A DNA stretch of 64,000 bases from CALMFG01 sp963674805 (lineage in GTDB: Bacteria; Bacillota; Clostridia; Christensenellales; CALMFG01), in NCBI GenBank assembly GCA_963674805.2, contig CAXXNY010000005.1:434001-498000 (forward strand), given 5' to 3'. Below, piece after piece: positions 1-8,167 of this stretch. Below the pieces are notes generated by a model. The model had not been told where the DNA came from. It saw only the letters and a program-made list of their open reading frames with translations, and ran no database searches. Numbering within the stretch: position 1 is the first letter of the stretch; each line of letters begins with the position of its first letter. A program made the position numbers and the translations under genes.

Positions 1-407
1 GGAATACTCTTTAATGATAACAGCATTTTGACCATCGCCTGTATCTGCGCTTTATCCGCGCGTCCGTATCCGCAAATGGCCTGTTTGACCTGAAGCGGCG
101 TATATTCGAATAATTCAATGCCGCTTCTCTGGGCAGAAACAAGTGCCGTGCCCCTGGCGTGCCCGACAGTCAGCGCCGTTTTGACGTTTTTATTAAAAAA
201 CAATTCTTCAAAAGCGATCGCATCCGGCTTGAATTTATCGATCAGAGATGTCATACTGTCATAAATGAGTGATAAGCGCAATGGCAGCGGCGTACCGGCT
301 TGTGTAAGCACCGTGCCGTAGTCAACGACGGACATCCTTTTTTGATCGTAATCGATGACACCATAACCCATAATGGCGAGGCCGGGGTCGATACCCAAAA
401 TTATCAA
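1..407 (-). CDS. ruvC: Crossover junction endodeoxyribonuclease RuvC (3' end cut by window edge)
   Basis: RuvC resolves Holliday junctions with RuvAB. The reverse-strand reading starts at a TTG (407-405) preceded by AGGAG eight bases upstream and gives IILGIDPGLAIMGYG, the first catalytic Asp motif. It continues through AFEELFFNKN (second acidic residue) and VGHARGTAL, all family hallmarks. About 135 codons are present; the family is about 160-170 aa, so the last part, including the final catalytic acidic cluster, lies beyond the left edge. It is divergent from argG. The start is inferred from the ribosome site; an upstream start is unlikely because the GIDPG motif normally lies within the first ten residues. 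Confidence 0.93.
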   Translation of the reverse strand, partial: MIILGIDPGLAIMGYGVIDYDQKRMSVVDYGTVLTQAGTPLPLRLSLIYDSMTSLIDKFKPDAIAFEELFFNKNVKTALTVGHARGTALVSAQRSGIELFEYTPLQVKQAICGYGRADKAQIQAMVKMLLSLKSI

Positions 408-478
408 GTGATTGTCTCCTAACCTTGTCATTATACACAAAAACTTGGGGTTTGTGTGAAAAGAAAACGAAAAAAGGC

Positions 479-513
479 TTGTATAAATATACAATACAAT
501 GTATAATTAAGCA
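479..513 (+). promoter_or_regulatory. argGH promoter overlapped by two ARG-box-like palindromes
   Basis: TTGTAT (479-484), a 17-bp spacer and TATAAT (502-507) form a sigma-A promoter ahead of argG. The -35 lies inside the palindrome TGTATAAATATACA (480-493), which fits the ArgR/AhrC operator pattern TGnATnnnnATnCA. A weaker copy, TGTATAATTAAGCA (500-513), begins 20 bp further on and covers the -10. Paired ARG boxes about two helical turns apart are typical of hexameric ArgR targets, and an argR gene is present at 61002-61454. Regulation by ArgR is inferred. Confidence 0.72.
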
Positions 514-559
514 CAATAAACGATTTAAAAGACTATTTAGGATTCAAAGGAGCAGATAA

Positions 560-1771
560 ATGGCAAAAGAAAAAGTGGTATTGGCCTATTCGGGCGGACT
601 GGATACGTCGATTATTATTCCGTGGTTAAAAGAAAACTACGATTATGAAGTCATCGCTGTTGCAGGAGACGTAGGGCAGGGTGAAGAGCTGGAGCCCTTA
701 AACGAAAAGGCGATTAAAACCGGTGCATCCAAGCTTTATATCATGGATATCAAGCAGGAGTTTGTGGAAGACTTTATCTGGCCGACGCTGAAAGCCGGGG
801 CAGTCTATGAAAAGAAGTACCTGCTGGGTACGTCGTTCGCGCGTCCGGTAATTGCAAAGGCTTTGGTGGATATCGCAAAAAAAGAAGGCGCTGTCGCAAT
901 CTGCCACGGCGCAACCGGAAAAGGCAACGACCAGGTCCGGTTTGAGCTGACGATTAAAGCGCTGGCGCCGGAACTGAAGATTATCGCACCTTGGCGGATT
1001 TGGGACATTAAGTCGCGTTCGGATGCGATTGATTATGCAAAAGAACGGGGCATTGATATTCCGGTTACAAAGAAACATCCGTACAGCATGGACCGCAACC
1101 TGTGGCACTTAAGCCACGAAGGCGGTGATCTGGAAGATCCGTGGAATGAACCGCAGGACCAGATGCTGCTGATTTGTACGCCGCCGGAGCAGGCGCCTGA
1201 CAAGCCGGAGTATGTGGAAGTTGATTTTGAAAAAGGTATTCCGACTGCGGTAAACGGCAAAAAAATGGGCGGTGTCGCGCTGATCGAAGCGCTGAACGAA
1301 ATCGGCGCAAAACACGGCGTTGGAATCGACGATATGGTCGAAAACCGTTTGGTCGGCATTAAGTCGCGCGGCGTTTATGAAAATCCGGGCGGAGAGATTC
1401 TCTACACCGCACACACGGCGCTGGAAAGCATTACGCTTGACCGTGAAACCGCACATTATAAAGAGATGGTTGCGGTGAAGTTTGCTGAAATGGTATATAA
1501 TGGACAGTGGTATTCAACATTGCGCGAATCGCTGTCGGCATTTGTGGATAAAACCAGCGAGATGGTCACCGGTAAAGTGAAACTGAAACTCTATAAGGGC
1601 AGCTGTACCGCCGTCGGCGTAAAATCGCCTTATACGCTTTACAGCGAAGAACTCGCGACCTTTGAGGATGACGAGATTTATGACCATAAAGATGCGGGCG
1701 GATTCATCAACCTGTTCGGACTGCCGCAAAAGGTTAATGCGATGCGCAATGAGCGGATCAATAAAAAATAA
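560..1771 (+). CDS. argG: Argininosuccinate synthase
   Basis: Condenses citrulline and aspartate using ATP, the penultimate step of arginine synthesis. The 403-aa protein has the usual family length. The N-terminal PP-loop AYSGGLDTS lies at residues 9-17, followed by the conserved GNDQVRFE and PWR segments of the citrulline/aspartate site. AGGAG is placed eight bases before the ATG. It is followed 12 bases later by argH, so the two form an operon, probably repressed by ArgR through the operators upstream. Confidence 0.98.
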   Translation: MAKEKVVLAYSGGLDTSIIIPWLKENYDYEVIAVAGDVGQGEELEPLNEKAIKTGASKLYIMDIKQEFVEDFIWPTLKAGAVYEKKYLLGTSFARPVIAKALVDIAKKEGAVAICHGATGKGNDQVRFELTIKALAPELKIIAPWRIWDIKSRSDAIDYAKERGIDIPVTKKHPYSMDRNLWHLSHEGGDLEDPWNEPQDQMLLICTPPEQAPDKPEYVEVDFEKGIPTAVNGKKMGGVALIEALNEIGAKHGVGIDDMVENRLVGIKSRGVYENPGGEILYTAHTALESITLDRETAHYKEMVAVKFAEMVYNGQWYSTLRESLSAFVDKTSEMVTGKVKLKLYKGSCTAVGVKSPYTLYSEELATFEDDEIYDHKDAGGFINLFGLPQKVNAMRNERINKK

Positions 1772-1783
1772 AGGCGCAGACCA

Positions 1784-3169
1784 ATGAAAAAACTTTGGGG
1801 CGGGCGGTTTGAATCGGAGCTGGATGCACTGGCATCCGGATTCAATTCATCCATCGCTTTTGACCAAAAACTTTATAAGCAGGATATTGAAGGCAGTATC
1901 GCGCATGCAACCATGCTGGGTAAGCAGGGGATTATTCCGGCTGAAGATGCTGAAAAGGTTGTGGACGGACTGAAAGCCGTGCTTTCGGATATCGAATCCG
2001 GCAAGGCAGAATTCTCGCCGGATAACGAAGATATTCATATGAATATCGAAAAACTGCTGACCGAGAAGATCGGCGACGTCGGAAAGAAACTGCATACCGG
2101 CAGAAGCCGGAATGACCAGGTGGCGCTGGATACACGGATGTGGCTGAAAGCGGAGACCTTGGTGGTCTTGGAGGCGGTGAAGACGGTTTTAGAGGTGATT
2201 ATCAAAATCGCCGAAGTGAATCTTAATACGATTATGCCGTCTTATACGCACCTGCAGAAAGCTCAGCCGACCACGCTGGCGCATTATCTCATGGCATATT
2301 TTGAGATGTTTATGCGCGATTATGAGCGCTATCAGGACGGGTTAAAACGTACGGATAAAATGCCGTTGGGTGCGGGTGCGCTTTGCGCCACGACCTATGA
2401 CCTTGACCGGGATTACGTCAAGGGTCTGCTTGGCTTTTCTGCGCTCACCGACAACAGCATGGATACGGTATCCGACCGGGATTATATCCTTGAGTTTTTG
2501 TTTACCTCCGCAGTCTGCCAGATGCACTTGTCGCGGTTCTGTGAGGAAATCATTATCTGGTCGTCCAATGAGTTTGGGATGGTGACGCTGTCCGACGCAT
2601 TCTCGACGGGGTCCAGCATCATGCCTCAAAAGAAAAACGCAGACATCGCAGAGCTTATCCGCGGAAAAAGCGGACGGGTATACGGCAACCTGATGGCTAT
2701 GCTGACCACGATGAAGGGGCTGCCACTGGCGTATAATAAGGATATGCAGGAAGATAAAGAACCGCTGTTTGATACGGCACTGACCGTAAAGGCCAGCCTT
2801 GGCGTTTTCGCTAAAATGCTGGGCAGTATCACCTTTAATAAAGATGTGATGTTGGCAAGCGCGGCCAAAGGCTTCACCAATGCGACCGATTTGGCGGACT
2901 ATTTGGTCAAAAAGGGATTGCCCTTCAGGGATGCGCACGAAGTCAGCGGTAAGGTTGTGCTGGCATGCGAAAAACAGGGGATTGCGATTCTTGATTTATC
3001 TTTGGATGACTTAAAAGCGTATTCGCCACTTTTTGATAAAGATGTGTTTGATGAAATATCACTTGAGACCTGCATCAGCAAGCGCAAGGTATACGGCGGG
3101 CCGTCTCCGGATAGCGTAAGCGCGCATATTAAAAAAGCGAAAGAAAAATTGAATAAAATGACGCCGTAA
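1784..3169 (+). CDS. argH: Argininosuccinate lyase
   Basis: Splits argininosuccinate into arginine and fumarate. At 461 aa it is full length. It has the N-terminal WGGRF, the HTGRSRNDQVA segment and the fumarase/aspartase superfamily signature GSSIMPQKKN (about residues 276-285) that carries the catalytic loop. It is the second gene of the argGH operon. Confidence 0.98.
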   Translation: MKKLWGGRFESELDALASGFNSSIAFDQKLYKQDIEGSIAHATMLGKQGIIPAEDAEKVVDGLKAVLSDIESGKAEFSPDNEDIHMNIEKLLTEKIGDVGKKLHTGRSRNDQVALDTRMWLKAETLVVLEAVKTVLEVIIKIAEVNLNTIMPSYTHLQKAQPTTLAHYLMAYFEMFMRDYERYQDGLKRTDKMPLGAGALCATTYDLDRDYVKGLLGFSALTDNSMDTVSDRDYILEFLFTSAVCQMHLSRFCEEIIIWSSNEFGMVTLSDAFSTGSSIMPQKKNADIAELIRGKSGRVYGNLMAMLTTMKGLPLAYNKDMQEDKEPLFDTALTVKASLGVFAKMLGSITFNKDVMLASAAKGFTNATDLADYLVKKGLPFRDAHEVSGKVVLACEKQGIAILDLSLDDLKAYSPLFDKDVFDEISLETCISKRKVYGGPSPDSVSAHIKKAKEKLNKMTP

Positions 3170-3218
3170 CGCGATAATCGTTATTGGCGAAAACAGCAAT
3201 ATATGGTACGATATCGGT

Positions 3219-3779
3219 ATGAAACAGATTTCACTTCTCATCATCGGTATCGTGCTTTTAATTATCCTGCCTGCGGCGTATTTTTGCTTTTCCAAGATTC
3301 AGGACCGCGAAGCAACTAAAAAATCGGCTGTGAACGCAACCCTGATTTTTTTTGTGATTGTCGTGATTACGCTGACTGCAGCGGGTAACTTTTACACGTA
3401 TTTTATTAACAGCGAAGAGGGTATTGTCGCCGAACGTTACGTAACAGCGATGGTTCGCGATGCGAAGACAGGCGATTTAGAGCACTTTAACAAGCAAACC
3501 AAAATGATCACCCATGAAATCGACAATTTAGCCGAGGTGTTCAGCATGGTACAGTCCGCGGACCTGACCGGTCATGAACCGCTGATGGTATCCGAGAGCC
3601 GCCGCACCGATGCAGACGGTGTCCGGTCGCTGTATCTTTGGGTGAAGGATACGGATATGTGCTTTGATATCGGCTTTTTGAAACAAAAGAAATTCTATGA
3701 TGTTTACAGCGTTGAGGTTGTACCTGAAGCGCAGTTAGAAATGATATTGGCGGGCGAGCGGTTTTTGCCGCTGGATTAG
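3219..3779 (+). CDS. Hypothetical membrane-anchored protein
   Basis: I do not recognise this 186-aa protein. Two hydrophobic segments at the N terminus (about residues 4-24 and 41-60) are separated by a short charged loop and followed by a soluble domain of about 120 residues, with no motif I can assign. The ribosome site before the ATG is weak. It lies between argH and the MazG-like gene on the same strand with short spacing, so it may be co-transcribed, but its content gives no link to arginine metabolism. Confidence 0.72.
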   Translation: MKQISLLIIGIVLLIILPAAYFCFSKIQDREATKKSAVNATLIFFVIVVITLTAAGNFYTYFINSEEGIVAERYVTAMVRDAKTGDLEHFNKQTKMITHEIDNLAEVFSMVQSADLTGHEPLMVSESRRTDADGVRSLYLWVKDTDMCFDIGFLKQKKFYDVYSVEVVPEAQLEMILAGERFLPLD

Positions 3780-3805
3780 CCGCCTTGGATAAAGAAAGGA
3801 TCATA

Positions 3806-4129
3806 ATGAACGGGAACGACTATCAGGGAAAGGCATTAAGAACCGCCAGCCATAAGGCAGAGGCGGATTTGATTTTAAACGGAGCACTCGGCTTAGCCGG
3901 CGAGAGCGGGGAAGTGGCCGATCATATTAAAAAAGCGCGCTTCCAGGGGCATCCTTTGGATAAAAAAATGCTGGCCGATGAACTTGGCGATATCATGTGG
4001 TATGTCGCAATCATGGCGGAGGGCATCGGCTATCCGCTGGATGAGATTATGGAAATGAATGTTGAGAAATTAAAAAAGCGGTATCCAAACGGGTTTGAGA
4101 CCGAACGGAGCCTCAACCGTGACGAATAG
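3806..4129 (+). CDS. MazG-like nucleotide pyrophosphohydrolase
   Basis: All-alpha NTP pyrophosphatase family that hydrolyses nucleoside triphosphates to monophosphate and pyrophosphate with Mg2+. The protein is about 107 aa, a single MazG-type domain. The metal-binding pattern is visible: GESGEVADHIKK (ExxE) followed by DELGDIMWY (ExxD). I chose the ATG at 3806, which has AAAGGA six bases upstream, over a TTG 21 bases earlier that has none. A strong terminator follows. Substrate cannot be told from sequence; house-cleaning of damaged nucleotides is the usual role. Confidence 0.88.
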   Translation: MNGNDYQGKALRTASHKAEADLILNGALGLAGESGEVADHIKKARFQGHPLDKKMLADELGDIMWYVAIMAEGIGYPLDEIMEMNVEKLKKRYPNGFETERSLNRDE

Positions 4130-4153
4130 AATGTATTGTTTCTTACAATAAAG

Positions 4154-4188
4154 AAAACGCTCAAATCAAATAGGTTTGAGCGTTTTTT
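4154..4188 (+). terminator. Rho-independent terminator after the MazG-like gene
   Basis: A perfect 12-bp stem, AAAACGCTCAAA (4154-4165) with TTTGAGCGTTTT (4175-4186), a nine-base loop and a run of Ts. It ends the plus-strand argGH-side transcription unit. Confidence 0.93.
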
Positions 4189-4200
4189 AGTTTACTCTAG

Positions 4201-4332
4201 TTAATTGTAGTTGCATCCATTGCATTTTGGACAAGGTGGCAATTTATCCGAATTATCATCAAGGACAACCACCTGACCGCACTTGGCACATACATACACA
4301 CCTGCGCCTGGCTTTTCTCCACACTTTGGCAT
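4201..4332 (-). CDS. Small zinc-ribbon protein (43 aa)
   Basis: A 43-codon reverse-strand gene starting ATG (4332-4330) with an excellent AGGAGGTG four to five bases upstream. The product has Cys4, a CAKC pair (CxxC) and a CPKC-x-x-C group, giving a rubredoxin-like or zinc-ribbon fold with the hydrophobic core VYVCAKCGQVVVL between. Small Firmicute proteins of this layout are known but without assigned function. It has its own promoter and no obvious operon partner, so the sequence does not tell its role. Confidence 0.8.
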   Translation of the reverse strand: MPKCGEKPGAGVYVCAKCGQVVVLDDNSDKLPPCPKCNGCNYN

Positions 4333-4360
4333 AGCACACCTCCTGCTACATAATGGCTAT

Positions 4361-4390
4361 ATTATATAATATATGGCAGTTTAAAATCAA
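4361..4390 (-). promoter_or_regulatory. Promoter of the zinc-ribbon gene
   Basis: On the reverse strand TTGATT (4390-4385) and TATAAT (4366-4361) are separated by 18 bp, about 30 bp upstream of the 43-aa gene. The element lies just past the proA terminator, so the small gene is independently expressed. Confidence 0.6.
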
Positions 4391-4416
4391 TTAAAAAGCC
4401 GTCCATATGGGCGGCT
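4391..4416 (-). terminator. Terminator downstream of proA
   Basis: Reverse-strand hairpin AGCCGCCC-ATAT-GGACGGCT followed by TTTTT, just after the proA stop codon. One mismatched pair in an otherwise GC-rich stem. Confidence 0.82.
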
Positions 4417-4431
4417 GTTGTGTTTTATGGT

Positions 4432-5676
4432 TTATCTGATTTGTCCGGTACCCTCAATCACATACTTAATGGTGGTAAGCTCGTTTAAGCCCATCGGACC
4501 TCTGGCATGCAGTTTCTGGGTGGAGATCCCGATCTCCGCGCCAAAGCCGAACATCTCGCCGTCGGTGAATCGGGTAGAGGCGTTGACATATACAGCCGCC
4601 GAATCCACTCTGTCCATGAACTTCTTGGATGCAAAATAGTCGGCTGTAATGATGGCGTCAGAATGTCCCGAACCGTTCTTGTTGATATGCTCAATCGCTT
4701 CATCCACTCCGGAGACCACCTTAACCGCCAGAATGTAATCCAAAAATTCAGTATGATAGTCTTCTTCAGCTGCCGGAATCGCATCGGGCAGAATTTTGCA
4801 GGTTTCTTCACATCCCCTGATCTGTACGTTCTTTTGCTTTAATTTATCATAGGCCTTGGGCAGGAAGTCCTTCGCAACCGAAGCCGCCACCAACAAAGAC
4901 TCCGCTGCATTACAAACGGCAGGGCGCTGGGTCTTAGCGTTAAAGATAATGTCTGCGCCCATATCAAGGTCAGCACTGTCATCAATATAAATATGACAGA
5001 TACCAATACCCGTTTCAATGGTCGGTATGGTGGCGTTTTTTACTACGGATTGAATCAATCCGGCGCCGCCCCTTGGGATCAGCACGCTGATCAGCCCGTT
5101 TAATGTCATCATATAAGTCGCCGCTTCACGGCTGGTATCATGCAGTAATTGGATTGCACCGGCAGGCATGCCCGCTTTTTCAGCCGCCGCCACAGCAGAT
5201 TTCACGACTGCGGCATTGGACGCATAGGCTTCACTTCCGCCTCTTAACACCACCGCGTTTCCGGTTTTGATGCAAAGGCCGATTGCGTCAGCGGTTACGT
5301 TCGGGCGCGCTTCATAGATAATGCCGATGACGCCCATAGGTACGCGCTTCTTGCCGATCTCTAACCCGTTCGGACGTTTGACGGTATGGATGACTTCGCC
5401 GATCGGATCGCTGAGCGCCGCTACCTGACGGAGCCCGTCCGCCATGCCTTTGATGCGCGCATCTGTCAGCGCAAGCCGGTCAATCAGTGCGGGTGTCCGT
5501 CCCGCTGCCTTTGCGGCCTCGACGTCTTTTGCGTTTTCCTTCAGGATTTCCGCACTGTCCGCCTCCAGCGCATCGGCGATCGCAAGAAGTACTGTGTTTT
5601 TCTCGTCTGTCCCCATGATGCCCAGCGCATAGGACGCTTTTTTCGCTGCTTCTGCCTGCTTATATACGTGTTCCAT
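4432..5676 (-). CDS. proA: Glutamate-5-semialdehyde dehydrogenase (gamma-glutamyl phosphate reductase)
   Basis: Second step of proline synthesis: NADPH reduction of gamma-glutamyl phosphate. It is 414 aa, the normal length. The aldehyde-dehydrogenase-type catalytic cysteine is in RPAVCNAAE (Cys255), with the substrate site YEARPNVTADA near residue 121. I start at ATG 5676 (MEHVYKQ), which has GGGAGTGAG upstream and leaves a 22-base gap after yebC; an upstream ATG at 5739 would overlap the yebC end. The partner proB is not in the window, unlike the usual proBA arrangement. Confidence 0.96.
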   Translation of the reverse strand: MEHVYKQAEAAKKASYALGIMGTDEKNTVLLAIADALEADSAEILKENAKDVEAAKAAGRTPALIDRLALTDARIKGMADGLRQVAALSDPIGEVIHTVKRPNGLEIGKKRVPMGVIGIIYEARPNVTADAIGLCIKTGNAVVLRGGSEAYASNAAVVKSAVAAAEKAGMPAGAIQLLHDTSREAATYMMTLNGLISVLIPRGGAGLIQSVVKNATIPTIETGIGICHIYIDDSADLDMGADIIFNAKTQRPAVCNAAESLLVAASVAKDFLPKAYDKLKQKNVQIRGCEETCKILPDAIPAAEEDYHTEFLDYILAVKVVSGVDEAIEHINKNGSGHSDAIITADYFASKKFMDRVDSAAVYVNASTRFTDGEMFGFGAEIGISTQKLHARGPMGLNELTTIKYVIEGTGQIR

Positions 5677-5698
5677 TATCTCACTCCCGTATCCGGTA

Positions 5699-6439
5699 TT
5701 ATTCTTCTTCGTCGTTAAATACTGCGTTATGATAGACATTGGTGATATCGTCGTGGTCTTCCAGCCAGTCCAGCATCTTCAGTACATTTTCCTGGTTTTC
5801 TTCCGGCACTTCTACCGTGGTCTGCGGGACCAGCTGCACTTCATTGACTAAAAAATCATAACCCGCTTTGGATAATGCATCGCTGACCGCGGAGAATTGC
5901 TCCGGAGAGGAGTTGATTTCATACACCTCATCATCGGTCACCATGTCGTCCGCACCTGCTTCCAGCGCCGCCATCATCAACTCGTCTTCGTCCACACCGT
6001 CGGCTTTTTCGATAACGATCACGCCTTTTTTATCAAACAGATAAGACACACACCCGCTGGTGCCGAGCGAACCGCCCATCTTGTCAAAAATGTGCCGGAC
6101 TTCGCCCGCGGTCCGGTTTTTGTTATCGCTTAACGCTTCCGCGATCACCGCAACACCGCCGAGGCCGTAGCCTTCGTAAACCATTTCTTCATAGTTGACC
6201 GAGCTGTCTTCACCGGTGGCTTTTTTGATTGAGCGTTCGATATTATCGTTCGGCATATTCGCCGCTTTGCATTTCGCAATGACGTCTTTCAGCCGGTTAT
6301 TTACTTCTGGGTCGCCGCTGCCGCCCTGTTTGACGGCGACAGAGATTTCACGGCCGAGCTTGGTGAAAACCTTGCCTTTTTTGGCATCCGCTTTGCCTTT
6401 TTTATGTTTGATGGTAGACCATTTTGAGTGACCTGACAT
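5699..6439 (-). CDS. yebC: YebC/PmpR family protein
   Basis: 246 aa with the diagnostic start MSGHSKWSTIKHKKG and the IEKAxGED-type linker (here IERSIKKATGED). Members were first described as DNA-binding regulators; recent work ties the family to translation of stalling-prone sequences. Which applies here cannot be judged from sequence. The ribosome site GGGAG precedes the ATG. It is transcribed with proA downstream from the promoter at 6481-6509. Confidence 0.96.
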   Translation of the reverse strand: MSGHSKWSTIKHKKGKADAKKGKVFTKLGREISVAVKQGGSGDPEVNNRLKDVIAKCKAANMPNDNIERSIKKATGEDSSVNYEEMVYEGYGLGGVAVIAEALSDNKNRTAGEVRHIFDKMGGSLGTSGCVSYLFDKKGVIVIEKADGVDEDELMMAALEAGADDMVTDDEVYEINSSPEQFSAVSDALSKAGYDFLVNEVQLVPQTTVEVPEENQENVLKMLDWLEDHDDITNVYHNAVFNDEEE

Positions 6440-6480
6440 GTAAAACTCCCTTATTTATCTTTTATCATTACTTTCAAAGC

Positions 6481-6509
6481 ATTGTAGCATAAACACCGCT
6501 GACTTTCAA
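6481..6509 (-). promoter_or_regulatory. yebC-proA promoter
   Basis: On the reverse strand TTGAAA (6509-6504), a 17-bp spacer and TACAAT (6486-6481) make a good sigma-A promoter 40 bp before yebC and directly after the stop codon of the nucleotidase gene. Confidence 0.78.
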
Positions 6510-6513
6510 ACCG

Positions 6514-7095
6514 TTAATTGAGTTCATCCAGCGTCAGCGAGAAGCTCGGGATAAAGGTCTCAATGAAATAATCGACCTCCGGCATCTCCAGCTTTTTAAT
6601 GTCCCGCTCAATGGTTTCCTTTGCCTTAGAGAACGCATCGTTACCCGCATTCAGCTCTTCAATACACTTAATCAGCGCGCAGATTTTATCCGCGGCTTTC
6701 ATCAGTCGGTAATGTTCGGCATCCGCAGGCTGGTTAACAATCAGCGGCTTAAATGCCGGTTTTAATTCATCCGGCAGCATACCGAATAATGCGCGCTCCG
6801 CAATGGATTCAATTTTTTTATATTCCGATTTAATTTCGGGATTAAAATATTTGATCGGTGTCGGCAGGTCGCCTGTGATGACCTCTGACGCTTCATGATA
6901 GACGGCCAACGCCATGACACGTTCCGGATTAACCGATCCGCCGAATTTTGTGTTCTTGATGACGGCTAATGCGTGCGCCACCATCGCGGTCTGGAGCGCG
7001 TGCTCCTGAATGTTTTCGTCTACGGCGTTTCGCATAATGCCCCAGCGCTTAATATATTTCATCTTCGCCATATAGGCAAAAAAATGGCTCTTCAA
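6514..7095 (-). CDS. yfbR: HD-domain 5'-deoxynucleotidase (YfbR-like)
   Basis: 193 aa HD-superfamily metal phosphohydrolase that dephosphorylates deoxynucleoside 5'-monophosphates. The order R-WGIMRN, EHALQTAMVAHALA (first His), YHEASEVITGDLPTPIKY (the HE/D pair and the YfbR-type TGDxxTPxKY) and a late Asp in KAADKICALIKC match the family. It is monocistronic on the minus strand, divergent from the thiT riboswitch promoter. Confidence 0.9.
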   Translation of the reverse strand: MKSHFFAYMAKMKYIKRWGIMRNAVDENIQEHALQTAMVAHALAVIKNTKFGGSVNPERVMALAVYHEASEVITGDLPTPIKYFNPEIKSEYKKIESIAERALFGMLPDELKPAFKPLIVNQPADAEHYRLMKAADKICALIKCIEELNAGNDAFSKAKETIERDIKKLEMPEVDYFIETFIPSFSLTLDELN

Positions 7096-7116
7096 ATCGT
7101 TCCTCCTTGTCCGCTG

Positions 7117-7145
7117 TTGACGGATGGCTTGATTTCATGTATAAT
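7117..7145 (+). promoter_or_regulatory. Promoter of the TPP-riboswitch/thiT transcript
   Basis: TTGACG (7117-7122), exactly 17 bp, then TATAAT (7140-7145). Transcription would begin about 15 bases before the riboswitch aptamer. Confidence 0.82.
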
Positions 7146-7163
7146 ACCTTAAAATTTAATATT

Positions 7164-7300
7164 CACCGCTAGGGGTGCCGACAACGGCTGAGATAAAACC
7201 CTTAGAACCTGTATTGTTAGATAATTCTTGCGTAGGGAAGCGGTTAGCTTAAAAATTAAGCTTACGTGTTCCGTACAGAGATGTACGGATTTATTTTTTT
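7164..7300 (+). promoter_or_regulatory. TPP riboswitch (THI element) with terminator expression platform
   Basis: Aptamer from about 7165 to 7244, closed by ACCGCT/AGCGGT. It holds the conserved AGGGGTGC, CTGAGA (7188-7193), ACCCTTAGAACCTG (7198-7211) and CGTAGGGAAGC segments. Downstream, a strong hairpin CCGTACA/TGTACGG (7271-7287) with a T-rich tail is the likely ligand-controlled terminator. A GCTTAA/TTAAGC hairpin (7247-7261) lies between and may take part in switching. Thiamine pyrophosphate binding would shut off thiT. Confidence 0.95.
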
Positions 7301-7389
7301 CAAGGATATGTCTATTTAGATATATCTTTTTTGCTACAGGATTAGTTTACATGACGGGAGCGGAAAATACAACAAGAGGAGTAAGTCAC

Positions 7390-8061
7390 ATGGAATGGAT
7401 GAAACAAGTTATTGCATCACTCAAAGAAGTCAGACCGGCTATATATGCGGTTATCGGGATTTTAGCCGCCGCAGCGGTCGTGCTGATTATTGTTTTCAGC
7501 AAGAAGAAAGGCCAGCAGAAGAAAGGCTGGACCGCACATCAGTTGGGCGTGGGGGCACTGTGCATTGCGATCGCGTTTGTGCTGTCATACTTTAAGCTGT
7601 TTTCGATGCCTCAGGGCGGATCAATTACCCTGGCATCAATGCTTCCGATTATGATGTTTGCCTATATCTACGGCGTTAAAAAAGGCCTTTTGGTCGGGCT
7701 GGCATATGGCGCACTGCAGATGTTCCAGGATCTGTTTGCGGTGCATTGGCTGCAGGTTTTCCTGGACTACGGCGTGGCGTTTATGGCGCTGGCGCTGGCG
7801 GGACTATTCAGAAAAAAAGTGTCGCCGGTCACATTTTTCTTCGGTATGCTGATTGCCGGAGTTGTCCGGTTTGCCGCGCATACGTTATCCGGCGTGGTGT
7901 TCTTTTCAGAATACGCACCGATCGGGCAAAACGTCTGGCTGTATTCGATGGGGTATAATTCCTTCGTGTTTGTTGATCTTGCAATCTGCATGATTATCGG
8001 GATGGCGTTTGCGATAACACGGATTATTAAGCCACTGAAGCTGAGAGAAGACGCAGAATAA
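7390..8061 (+). CDS. thiT: Thiamine ECF transporter substrate-binding subunit ThiT
   Basis: S-component that binds thiamine in the membrane and docks with the ECF energising module (not in this window). Six hydrophobic helices begin around residue 50; the motif GGSITLASMLPIMMFAYIYG and the WLQVFLDY segment are typical of ThiT/YuaJ. The start is ATG 7390 with AGAGGAG eight bases upstream; reading further upstream would enter the riboswitch terminator. At 223 aa it is longer than the usual 190 or so, because of an extra N-terminal transmembrane helix (about residues 15-36) and a lysine-rich loop. Confidence 0.92.
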   Translation: MEWMKQVIASLKEVRPAIYAVIGILAAAAVVLIIVFSKKKGQQKKGWTAHQLGVGALCIAIAFVLSYFKLFSMPQGGSITLASMLPIMMFAYIYGVKKGLLVGLAYGALQMFQDLFAVHWLQVFLDYGVAFMALALAGLFRKKVSPVTFFFGMLIAGVVRFAAHTLSGVVFFSEYAPIGQNVWLYSMGYNSFVFVDLAICMIIGMAFAITRIIKPLKLREDAE

Positions 8062-8080
8062 CCAAAAACACATATTCGAG

Positions 8081-8106
8081 GCGGCGGAATTCTTTCGCCG
8101 CTTTTT
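8081..8106 (+). terminator. Terminator after thiT
   Basis: GCGGCGGAA pairs with TTTCGCCGC around a three-base loop and is followed by five Ts. Confidence 0.88.
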
Positions 8107-8167
8107 ATGTACAGCTGAAGCGATTAATGGTATAGTGGTTTTAACAAAAAAGAGGTAACTGAAGCGA

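Noticed and set aside
5677..5739. Upstream ATG for proA giving a 435-aa protein
   Set aside because: It would overlap the yebC end and lacks a ribosome site; the ATG at 5676 gives the family length.
7228..7389. Longer N terminus for thiT
   Set aside because: It would run through the TPP riboswitch terminator; the ATG at 7390 has a strong ribosome site.
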